A DNA stretch of 5,045 nucleotides. Origin: Prevotellaceae bacterium (GTDB lineage: Bacteria; Bacteroidota; Bacteroidia; Bacteroidales; UBA932). Both the position numbers and the translations under genes were made by a program. The stretch covers positions 1-5,045 of the forward strand of contig JAITAP010000223.1 of assembly GCA_031284065.1 (NCBI GenBank), given 5' to 3'. Below are positions 1 to 5,045 of this stretch, in pieces; positions within the stretch are counted from its first letter, which is position 1, and each line of letters opens with the position of its first letter. The notes under the pieces are model-generated. The model did no database searches, was not told where the DNA came from, and saw nothing but the letters and a program-made list of their open reading frames with translations.

Positions 1-17
1 GGTTCACGAACCGCCCT
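1..17 (+). repeat. GGTTCACGAACCGCCCT repeat, copy 1 (cut by window edge)
   Basis: This 17-bp sequence is repeated exactly at 343-359. GGTTC and GAACC pair as a 5-bp stem around AC. In the second copy the stem extends outward with GGGC/GCCC. Here the left arm is cut off by the window edge, so the full palindrome cannot be confirmed. Confidence 0.75.
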
Positions 18-19
18 TG

Positions 20-60
20 CCGCGCCCCGTCGCCTCCCCAAGCCCTGAAAGGGCGAAATC
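20..60 (+). repeat. 41-bp direct repeat, copy 1 (partner 89-129)
   Basis: Bases 20-60 match 89-129 with four mismatches. Each copy begins CCGCGCCCCGTC and ends with the GCCCTGAAAGGGCG hairpin plus (A/T)AATC. The period is 69 bp. The second hairpin of the composite unit (CAGGGCAACGCCCTG) lies between the copies and is not repeated after copy 2, so this looks like a partial duplication. Confidence 0.75.
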
Positions 61-89
61 ATTAGCGCAGGGCAACGCCCTGTGGATAC
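42..89 (+). repeat. 48-bp two-hairpin composite repeat, copy 1
   Basis: The unit starts with GCCCTGAAAGGGCG (5-bp stem GCCCT/AGGGC, loop GAA). It continues through the linker ATCATTAGCG to a second hairpin, CAGGGC-AAC-GCCCTG at 68-82, and ends GGATAC. The second stem can be extended outward by a G-T wobble (67/83) and a C-G pair (66/84). It matches the copy at 355-402 with only two differences over 48 bp, and an inverted relative lies at 189-236. The function is unknown; the structure resembles REP-type intergenic elements. Confidence 0.85.
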
Positions 90-129
90 CGCGCCCCGTC
101 TCCTCTCAAAGCCCTGAAAGGGCGTAATC
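89..129 (+). repeat. 41-bp direct repeat, copy 2, with solo first hairpin at 111-124
   Basis: This is the partner of 20-60, with four mismatches. It carries an exact copy of the GCCCTGAAAGGGCG hairpin at 111-124 but no second CAGGGC hairpin after it. Its right part also forms the left arm of a larger inverted repeat with 148-170. Confidence 0.75.
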
Positions 130-170
130 CGTATTATTCCACAAATTGATTTCGCCCTTTCAGGGCTTGG
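107..170. repeat. 23-bp inverted repeat with 18-nt centre
   Basis: The arm 107-129 and the reverse complement of 148-170 match with two mismatches in 23 positions. Each arm contains the GCCCTGAAAGGGCG hairpin, at 111-124 on plus and 153-166 on minus. The 18-base centre (130-147) is AT-rich. It is also the centre of a roughly 195-bp near-symmetric arrangement spanning 42-236, in which the hairpins occur in mirrored order and spacing. Confidence 0.8.
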
Positions 171-188
171 GGGCTTGCGTCTGCCCAC

Positions 189-236
189 TCCGTCGTAGGG
201 CGTTGCCCTACGCTAATGACTTCGCCCTTTCAGGGC
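189..236 (-). repeat. 48-bp two-hairpin composite repeat, inverted copy 2
   Basis: Read on the minus strand, this begins with GCCCTGAAAGGGCG (223-236) and continues through GTCATTAGCG to a perfect 8-bp hairpin, CGTAGGGC-AAC-GCCCTACG (194-212). Compared with copies 1 and 3, one stem pair has changed from C-G to T-A on both sides, so pairing is kept. The GGATAC tail of the other copies is not conserved here. The orientation is opposite to copies 1 and 3. Confidence 0.85.
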
Positions 237-244
237 TTGGGTAG

Positions 245-284
245 AAATGGCGGGAGATTTCTCGCTTCGCTCGAAATGACGGGG
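245..284. repeat. Imperfect hairpin repeat containing CTCGCTTCGCTCG
   Basis: The stretch around GAGATTTCTCGCTTCGCTCG followed by AAATGACGGGG has short pairing arms ATTTC (257-261) and GAAAT (273-277) around a CG-rich centre. From general recollection, sequences of this kind occur as dispersed intergenic repeats in several bacterial genomes. Only one clear intergenic copy is present here, so the repeat status is inferred. Confidence 0.45.
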
Positions 285-341
285 TGGCGTGAATGGGGGG
301 TACGTAGGGGCGAATGAGGGGGGGGGCGGGGCGGGTAGGGG
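283..341 (+). other. G-rich tract with G-quadruplex potential
   Basis: The plus strand contains a run of nine G at 318-326, then GGGG (328-331), GGG (333-335) and GGGG (338-341), separated by loops of one or two bases. Further G runs lie at 295-300 and 307-310. Four G runs with such short loops meet the usual sequence definition of an intramolecular G-quadruplex. The sequence GTAGGGGCG occurs twice here (304-312 and 335-343). Whether the structure forms in the cell is unknown. Confidence 0.6.
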
Positions 342-358
342 CGGTTCACGAACCGCCC
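339..358. repeat. 20-bp palindrome GGGCGGTTC-AC-GAACCGCCC (repeat copy 2)
   Basis: This is a perfect 9-bp stem with a 2-base centre. The inner part and right arm (343-359) duplicate bases 1-17. The right arm overlaps the start of composite copy 3: GCCC at 355-358 belongs to both elements. Confidence 0.85.
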
Positions 359-402
359 TGAAAGGGCGTAATCATTAGCGCAGGGCAACGCCCTGCGGAT
401 AC
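355..402 (+). repeat. 48-bp two-hairpin composite repeat, copy 3
   Basis: This has the same architecture and orientation as 42-89, with two differences in 48 bp. The second hairpin, CGCAGGGC-AAC-GCCCTGCG (379-397), is here a perfect 8-bp stem. It is the element closest to the transporter gene: its right end lies about 45 bases beyond the transporter stop codon. Read from that gene, the hairpins are not followed by a T tract, so this is not a standard intrinsic terminator, although it could stabilise the mRNA 3' end. Confidence 0.85.
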
Positions 403-428
403 ATTCTCATTCTCATTTACATTCTCAT
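401..428 (+). repeat. Short direct repeat ACATTCTCAT
   Basis: ACATTCTCAT occurs at 401-410 and 419-428, with another TTCTCAT between them (410-416). It is a small low-complexity tract between the hairpin cluster and the transporter stop codon, with no evident function. Confidence 0.55.
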
Positions 429-446
429 CAGTATTCACGTCCCTTT

Positions 447-1772
447 TTACCGTGTTACCTTCGCCGCCTCGCCAAGCCCATGCGCAATTTCGGGAACAAT
501 GCCTTTCTTTACAAATGTAGGGCGGGACAGTCGGCGCACGGTAGGGCGGTAGCGCTCAAACACCAGCGCGGCAAGCACGCATACCGCGCCGTACAGCAAA
601 ATACAGAGCGAAAAGCTGAGGAACTTCTCCAGCCAGCTTTGCAGCAGGCTACCCAGCGGCGTCATGCCCACCATTGCCATCACGTAGATGCTCATCACCC
701 GGCCGCGCTTGTCGTCGTCGGCAAGGGTTTGCAGCAGCGTATTGATGGACGATATGGAGGCTATTAGCCCAAAGCCTATGGGAAAGGCCAGCAGGAGCGC
801 CAAACCGGGCGTATGCACGTAGGCAAGCAGCATTAGCCCCAGCCCAAACAGCAGCGTGCACAGCATCACAACCTTTGCCAAGCCCAGCACGCTCTTGCGG
901 GCGGCAAGGTATATGGCGGCGGTCAGCGCGCCCGCGCCAAATGCCGACATCAGGAAGCCAAGCATTTGGCCGTCGCTGCCAAGATTTTCACCCACGTAAG
1001 CCGGAATGAGCACCGTGAGCGGCAACCCAAAAAAGCTGATAATCGCCGCCATGACGAGCAACACCTTGATGGGCAGAAAGTTGTTGATGTAGCGAACGCC
1101 TTCGCCCAGCTCCTCCAGCATACGGGCGTCGCGCTTATGGTAGATTTTTGGGGTAATCCGCATCTTGAACATAGCCCCGATAACAGCAATGTAGCTCAAG
1201 CCGTTAATCAAAAAGCAAAATCCTTCGCCAAGCCAACCGACAATGAGCCCGCCAATAGACGGCCCCACAAGCCGTGCGCCGTTGAACACCGCCGAGTTGA
1301 GCGCCACTGCGTTGCTAATATCCTTTTTGTCAACCAGCTCCACCGTCAACGACTGGCGCGCCGGCGCGTCCACTGCCGAAACAATGCCCACGTACAGCCC
1401 CAGCGACATAATCTGCCAAACGGCGATGGAGTCGGTAAACATGAGAGCTGCTAAAGCAAGAGCTTCTACCATCATACAAAATTGCGTGATAATGATGATT
1501 TTATGCCTGTCAAAGCGATCGGTAATTACGCCGGAGAAAGGTGAGATAATGAAGCTCGGCAGCTGCACCAGCAGGTTGATTGCTGCCAGCAGCACCAGCG
1601 ACCCCGTGAGCCGGTAAACGAGCCAGCTCATGGCAATTTGCTGCATCCAGGCACCCGTTATCGAAATACATTGTCCTGCAAAGTACAAGCGATAGTTCCG
1701 CGAGCGAAGCGAGGAAAAAATCTGCCTGAGAACGCCTAAATTATTGGGTATTAATTCTCTCCACTTATACAT
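447..1772 (-). CDS. MFS transporter, EntS/MFS_3-like putative efflux permease
   Basis: This is a complete 441-residue inner-membrane protein of the major facilitator superfamily, most like the MFS_3 (enterobactin exporter EntS-like) group of proton-driven efflux carriers. The substrate cannot be told from sequence. Visible marks are the N-terminal signature RNYRLYFAGQ...TGAWMQQIAMSWLVY (about 25-53), MFS motif A between helices 2 and 3 (GVITDRFDRHK, 81-91), DAPARQSL (135-142), NGARLVGPSIGG (164-175) and the mid-protein loop DDDKRGRVMSIY (362-373). About twelve hydrophobic segments fall roughly at 30-50, 59-80, 91-112, 117-134, 155-178, 183-203, 236-262, 270-292, 300-319, 321-345, 370-393 and 395-415, ending in a basic tail. 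The length is normal. An AGAGG sequence five bases before the ATG is a modest ribosome-binding site. It lies 125 bp downstream of mnmD on the same strand, but a separate promoter is likely. The family call is firm; an exporter role is inferred. Confidence 0.92.
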   Translation of the reverse strand: MYKWRELIPNNLGVLRQIFSSLRSRNYRLYFAGQCISITGAWMQQIAMSWLVYRLTGSLVLLAAINLLVQLPSFIISPFSGVITDRFDRHKIIIITQFCMMVEALALAALMFTDSIAVWQIMSLGLYVGIVSAVDAPARQSLTVELVDKKDISNAVALNSAVFNGARLVGPSIGGLIVGWLGEGFCFLINGLSYIAVIGAMFKMRITPKIYHKRDARMLEELGEGVRYINNFLPIKVLLVMAAIISFFGLPLTVLIPAYVGENLGSDGQMLGFLMSAFGAGALTAAIYLAARKSVLGLAKVVMLCTLLFGLGLMLLAYVHTPGLALLLAFPIGFGLIASISSINTLLQTLADDDKRGRVMSIYVMAMVGMTPLGSLLQSWLEKFLSFSLCILLYGAVCVLAALVFERYRPTVRRLSRPTFVKKGIVPEIAHGLGEAAKVTR

Positions 1773-1811
1773 TCAAGCCTCTATAATTGATGGGTATAAT
1801 GAAACACAAGG

Positions 1812-1838
1812 CAAATATAGCCAAAAAATCAGCGCAAA
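1812..1838 (-). promoter_or_regulatory. Candidate Bacteroidota-type promoter for the MFS gene
   Basis: On the minus strand, TATATTTG at 1819-1812 matches the Bacteroidota -7 consensus TAnnTTTG. A TTTG at 1838-1835 could act as the -33 box, but the 15-base spacer is shorter than usual (about 19-21), so the upstream element is doubtful. Transcription from here would give a leader of about 35 bases before the ATG at 1772. Confidence 0.45.
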
Positions 1839-1897
1839 GCGGAAAAGCAAGCATCAATTAGCTTTGGAGGCGTATCCCTCAATTCTTAACCTTCAGC

Positions 1898-2557
1898 TCA
1901 AAGCTTAACAGCCCTTAGCATGTGTCGCTTACCTCCGGCGCCCGGAAGCCGCTGCACCGTAAACCCTGCCGCCCGGAGGTTTTGCTTAACCAAACCTTTA
2001 CTTGAGTAGGTTGTAAGCAACGAATTGCTATTAAGCGAGCTATAGATACTCCTAAAAACTTCCACCGTCCACAGCTCCGGTTGCTTTTCGGGCGAAAATG
2101 CATCAAAATAGACTGCGTCAAATTTCCTTTGCAGGCTGTAGCCCGTCAGCGCTGCCTTAATTTTATGCAGCGTAAAGCGGGGAGTAACGGCAACGGGCGT
2201 ATTCCATTCCTGCCGGTGAAGCGCCATAAACAGCTGCCTGTTGACGCCTAACACATCCGGAAAGTTAAGCGCGTCAACGGTTAGGAAGTCAATAGGGTAG
2301 GGGTCAATGCTTTCGTAGTAAACGTGCCGGCCGGTTTTTTCGGCCTCGAGCATGGTGAGCAAGGCGTTTAGGCCTGTGCCAAAACCCACTTCAAACACAG
2401 CAAGTTGGTCGCGCTTTACCTCTTTAAAGCCAGCGTCAATAAACACGTGCCGCGACTCCATGACAGCGCCGCGCTCCGAGTGGTAACATTCGTTGAGCTG
2501 ACCACTCCTAATGGTGTGAGAACCATCAGAAGTAACAACTATGCTTAGCATATTCAT
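1898..2557 (-). CDS. mnmD: tRNA 5-(aminomethyl)-2-thiouridine(34) methyltransferase MnmD
   Basis: This complete 219-residue cytoplasmic enzyme is the stand-alone form of the MnmC methyltransferase domain (DUF752 family). It is expected to use S-adenosylmethionine to methylate nm5(s2)U to mnm5(s2)U at wobble position 34 of tRNAs reading split codon boxes. Family marks appear in order: N-terminal TSDGSHT and NECYHSERGAVMESRHVFI (9-40), SAM-binding motif I FEVGFGTGLN (55-64), the acidic ribose contact in YESIDPYP (E82), the catalytic-region motif FDAFSP (151-156), and the C-terminal YSSKGLVKQNLRAAGF...RLPGAGGKRHMLRA (184-216). The FAD-dependent oxidoreductase domain fused in E. coli MnmC is absent, as is usual for MnmD. 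The first ATG (2557) is followed by a second at 2551; either could be used and no Shine-Dalgarno sequence decides. It is divergent from the restriction-modification gene. The assignment is secure. Confidence 0.94.
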   Translation of the reverse strand: MNMLSIVVTSDGSHTIRSGQLNECYHSERGAVMESRHVFIDAGFKEVKRDQLAVFEVGFGTGLNALLTMLEAEKTGRHVYYESIDPYPIDFLTVDALNFPDVLGVNRQLFMALHRQEWNTPVAVTPRFTLHKIKAALTGYSLQRKFDAVYFDAFSPEKQPELWTVEVFRSIYSSLNSNSLLTTYSSKGLVKQNLRAAGFTVQRLPGAGGKRHMLRAVKL

Positions 2558-2616
2558 TTTACAGGTATATTGCAGTGATTTTTGTAACGTTTTGGTAGCG
2601 CATAAAGAAAAATTCG

Positions 2617-2624
2617 TATATTTG
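2617..2624 (+). promoter_or_regulatory. Candidate promoter for the restriction-modification gene
   Basis: TATATTTG at 2617-2624 fits the Bacteroidota -7 box TAnnTTTG. A TTTG at 2591-2594, with a 22-base spacer, can serve as the -33 box. Transcription would begin near 2630, leaving a leader of about 95 bases before the ATG at 2725. Assigned by motif only. Confidence 0.5.
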
Positions 2625-2683
2625 CATGTTTTTTAATCCATAGGTTGACTTACAGAGTTGAAACATGGTGATACACAGCAGAA

Positions 2684-2714
2684 CAAAAGTAGTGAAAATA
2701 GTGGAATTTTCCAA
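2684..2714 (-). promoter_or_regulatory. Candidate promoter for mnmD
   Basis: On the minus strand, TACTTTTG (2691-2684) matches TAnnTTTG, with TTG at 2714-2712 and a 20-base spacer. This predicts a start near 2677 and a leader of about 120 bases before the mnmD ATG. A weaker alternative, TATACCTG, lies much nearer the start codon. Assigned by motif only. Confidence 0.4.
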
Positions 2715-2724
2715 CTGAATAATC

Positions 2725-5045
2725 ATGCAAAACAAAATAGCCCAATATATCGCTAATCTTAGCAAGATGTACAACGCGGGCAATGCCACCGAGCATACCT
2801 ATCGCCCCGCTTTGAAGCAGCTGCTGGAAAGCATGGCTACAAGCTTGACCGTTACCAACGAGCCTAAGCGCATTGCGTGCGGCGCTCCCGACTACATTGC
2901 GTCCCGTGACGAAATTCCCGTGGGGTACATTGAGGCAAAGGATATTGGCGTAGATTTGGGCAGCAGGGCAAGCAAAGAACAATTTGACCGCTACCGGCAA
3001 TCGCTCAACAACCTGATAATCACCGATTACATTACATTTCAGCTTTTTGAAGACGGCGAATTAGCAACGTCCGTTACGATAGCGAACGTAACCAAAAACG
3101 GCATTGAAGCGGATGTGGCACAATTTGAGGTGTTTGCGGAGCTGATTAACCACTTTGTCGGCTACGAAGGGCGGGGAATACAAACATCTCTGCACCTGTC
3201 AAAAGTGATGGCCGCCAAAGCGCGCTTGATGGCGGCTACTATTGAGAATGCGCTGAACGGCAGCGAGGAAGGCAGCAGCAATTCTCTTGACGAGCAGCTG
3301 AAAGGATTCCGCGAGGTGCTGATACACAATATTACCCACAAGGAATTTGCCGACGTTTATGCCCAAACCATTGCCTACGGGATGTTTGCCGCCCGCCTTA
3401 ACGACGAAACCACCAGCACATTTACCCGCGCAAAAGCCGCGCAGCTTATTCCCCAATCCAATCCTTTCCTGCGAAAGCTGTTTCATTACATTGCCGGCTA
3501 CGACCTCGACGAGCGTATTCGCTGGGTAGTGGACGATTTGGCAGACTTATTCAACTATGTGGATATTAATGCAATCTACAAAGAGTTTGGAAAATCCGAC
3601 CATGACCCAATTGTTCACTTCTACGAAACTTTCCTTGCCGAATACGATTCGTCTTTGCGTAAAAGTCGCGGGGTTTGGTACACGCCGCAGCCTGTGGTAC
3701 AGTTCATTGTTCAGGCGGTGGATGATATTCTTAAGCAAGAGTTTGACCTTCCGCAAGGTTTAGCTGATACCGCCAAAGTAAATCGAACTCATTTAGTTAA
3801 GCAAGAAGACGGCGGCTTAAAGCAGGAAAAGCGAGAATACCACAAAGTGCAAATACTTGACCCTGCGGCAGGCACAGGAACATTCTTGTCGGAGGTGGTG
3901 CGAGTTATTCACAAGCATTTCAAGAACCAACAGGGGCTGTGGCAAAACTATATCGGCGAACACCTGATACCGCGCATCAGCGGTTTTGAAATCCTGATGG
4001 CCTCGTACGTAATGGCGCACCTGAAGCTGGACATGCAGCTGCAAAAAACAGGATATAAGCCATCCGACAATAAGCGTTTACGTATATACCTCACTAACAG
4101 TCTGGAGGAAGCACACGCCAAAACCAAGATACCCTTTGCCCAGTGGCTAAGCGACGAAGCAAACGAAGCAAGCCATATCAAGCAGGATGCTCCGGTGATG
4201 GTGGTGCTGGGTAATCCTCCGTATAGCGGTGAAAGCCAGAACTCCGGCAAATGGATGGAAGAACTGATGGCGGATTACAAAAAGGAGCCGTCGGGAGTAA
4301 AGCTACAGGAAAAAAACTCGAAATGGATTAACGACGATTACGTAAAATTTATCCGCTACGGGCAATACTTCGTAAAGAAAAACGGCGGGGGAATTTTGGC
4401 GTATATCAACAATCACAGCTTTCTTGACAATCCAACCTTTCGCGGAATGCGCTGGAATTTGCTGCAAACATTCGATACGATTTATATCCTTGACCTGCAT
4501 GGCAATACCAAAAAGAGGGAAGCTGCGCCCGACGGCGGCAAAGACGAAAATGTATTTGACATACAGCAGGGTGTTTCCATTAACATTTTTGTAAAAACAG
4601 GACGCAAAAAAGAGGATAAACCGGCAAAAATTTTTCATTATGACTTGTATGGTAAGCGTGCCGAAAAATACAATTTTCTGCTGAACAACAATTTGCAAAT
4701 CATAAAACGGAACAAATTGAATCCGACAGCGCCACAATATTTCTTTGTTCCAAAGGATTTTTCGCTGCAAGAGAAATATGAAAAAGGGTTTAGCGTGCAG
4801 GAGCTATTTCCGGTAAATTCGGTAGGGATTGTAACGGCAAGAGATGCTATCTTTGTGAATGACAACAAGAAAAATATAGTAGCAAATATAAGGGAACATT
4901 TTAACATAACCCCTGATGAAACTTTGATACACAAAATAAGCTATCGCCCCTTTGATAATCAGTACATTTATTACGATGTAAAGAAGATTGAACGCGCTCG
5001 CGGCAGCATCATGCGGCATTTTTTGAAAGGTGAAAATGTGGGGTT
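2725..5045 (+). CDS. Single-chain type ISP-like restriction-modification enzyme (3' end outside window)
   Basis: The frame is open for 773 codons to the right edge without a stop, so the C-terminus is missing. The protein should cut unmodified DNA and protect host sites by N6-adenine methylation. Residues 1-120 form an Mrr/PD-(D/E)xK-type nuclease, with candidate catalytic residues PD56 and E70-A-K72 in GYIEAKD. A mainly helical linker (about 120-310) follows. The gamma-class methyltransferase core has motif X GVWYTP (316-321), motif I DPAAGTGTF (379-387), GFE (420-422), catalytic motif IV NPPY (497-500) and DLHGN (590-594). The specificity domain begins around 600 and shows VTARD (703-707) and SYRPFDNQYIYYD (739-751), typical of the type ISP C-terminal domain. 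No Walker A or helicase motifs separate nuclease and methyltransferase, unlike LlaGI and LlaBIII. ATG 2725 is the first start after an in-frame TGA at 2716 and has no Shine-Dalgarno sequence. The family is confident; target sequence and activity are unknown. Confidence 0.92.
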   Translation, partial: MQNKIAQYIANLSKMYNAGNATEHTYRPALKQLLESMATSLTVTNEPKRIACGAPDYIASRDEIPVGYIEAKDIGVDLGSRASKEQFDRYRQSLNNLIITDYITFQLFEDGELATSVTIANVTKNGIEADVAQFEVFAELINHFVGYEGRGIQTSLHLSKVMAAKARLMAATIENALNGSEEGSSNSLDEQLKGFREVLIHNITHKEFADVYAQTIAYGMFAARLNDETTSTFTRAKAAQLIPQSNPFLRKLFHYIAGYDLDERIRWVVDDLADLFNYVDINAIYKEFGKSDHDPIVHFYETFLAEYDSSLRKSRGVWYTPQPVVQFIVQAVDDILKQEFDLPQGLADTAKVNRTHLVKQEDGGLKQEKREYHKVQILDPAAGTGTFLSEVVRVIHKHFKNQQGLWQNYIGEHLIPRISGFEILMASYVMAHLKLDMQLQKTGYKPSDNKRLRIYLTNSLEEAHAKTKIPFAQWLSDEANEASHIKQDAPVMVVLGNPPYSGESQNSGKWMEELMADYKKEPSGVKLQEKNSKWINDDYVKFIRYGQYFVKKNGGGILAYINNHSFLDNPTFRGMRWNLLQTFDTIYILDLHGNTKKREAAPDGGKDENVFDIQQGVSINIFVKTGRKKEDKPAKIFHYDLYGKRAEKYNFLLNNNLQIIKRNKLNPTAPQYFFVPKDFSLQEKYEKGFSVQELFPVNSVGIVTARDAIFVNDNKKNIVANIREHFNITPDETLIHKISYRPFDNQYIYYDVKKIERARGSIMRHFLKGENVG

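Larger units (their letters stand above)
1..446. other. Gene-free repeat-rich intergenic region
   Basis: No credible coding region is present between the left edge and the stop codon of the transporter gene. Almost all of the first 402 bases are made of short inverted repeats and G-rich or C-rich filler, listed separately. The density and mixed orientation of the hairpins suggest a landing zone for REP- or MITE-like non-coding elements, or an array of structured RNA or DNA elements after the 3' end of the transporter. No transposase, integrase or tRNA lies beside it in the window. Bases 403-446 are an AT-richer stretch leading to the transporter stop codon. Confidence 0.8.

Noticed and set aside
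355..396. Intrinsic terminator for the transporter gene
   Set aside because: The hairpins are stable but no T run follows them in the direction of transcription, and the same elements occur elsewhere in the cluster away from any gene end.
1..402. Possible CRISPR array, because of repeated palindromic units
   Set aside because: Copies lie in both orientations with irregular spacing, and the spacers are not of uniform length. No cas gene is visible.
480..1617. Plus-strand open frames inside the transporter gene (480-767, 966-1454, 1243-1617)
   Set aside because: They are antisense to a well-supported membrane protein gene, rich in His, Arg and Ala from codon shadowing, and have no recognisable domains.
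1701..1713. CGAGCGAAGCGAG inside the transporter gene is the exact reverse complement of the intergenic CTCGCTTCGCTCG at 261-273
   Set aside because: It encodes part of the normal N-terminal segment (SLRSR) without disturbing the frame, the match does not extend into the flanks, and a single 13-base match in 5 kb is not far from chance.
1864..1882. Possible terminator stem after mnmD (TTGGAGG with CCCTCAA)
   Set aside because: The stem is only about six pairs with a bulge and has no T tract after it, so it is too weak to call a terminator.
2559..3000. Minus-strand open frames at 2559-2789 and 2650-3000
   Set aside because: They span the promoter region and the start of the restriction-modification gene, their translations show no recognisable family features, and the plus-strand gene has clear conserved motifs.

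Overview
The window looks like part of a Bacteroidota chromosome. This is an inference from three traits: promoter-like TAnnTTTG boxes of the Bacteroidota sigma-factor type upstream of all three genes, no Shine-Dalgarno sequence before two of the three start codons (AT-rich leaders instead), and a stand-alone MnmD-type tRNA methyltransferase. No rRNA, tRNA, CRISPR array, transposase or integrase was seen, and the genus cannot be named.

Layout. Bases 1-446 hold no gene. They are packed with short palindromic repeats: three copies of a 48-bp two-hairpin unit (two direct, one inverted), two solo copies of its first hairpin, two copies of a GGTTCACGAACC palindrome, an imperfect hairpin containing CTCGCTTCGCTCG, and a G-rich tract. 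Bases 447-1772 (minus) encode a 12-helix major facilitator superfamily efflux-type transporter. Bases 1898-2557 (minus) encode MnmD, which methylates the wobble uridine of certain tRNAs. From 2725 to the right edge (plus, 3' end missing) runs a large single-chain restriction-modification protein. It has an N-terminal PD-(D/E)xK nuclease, a gamma-type N6-adenine methyltransferase core and the start of a type ISP-like specificity domain, but no helicase between nuclease and methyltransferase.

Relationships. mnmD and the restriction-modification gene are divergent across 167 bp, and their candidate promoters appear to overlap so that the two 5' leaders would be antisense to each other. The transporter lies downstream of mnmD on the same strand but has its own candidate promoter, and no functional link between the two is evident. 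The restriction-modification gene is the only defence gene visible. It should be self-sufficient, since cutting, methylation and target recognition sit on one chain.

The points most worth following are the repeat cluster, where hairpin base pairs co-vary between copies, and the helicase-less type ISP-like enzyme, whose recognition region is much more AT-rich than the rest of its gene. I do not see a wholly new multi-gene system here.
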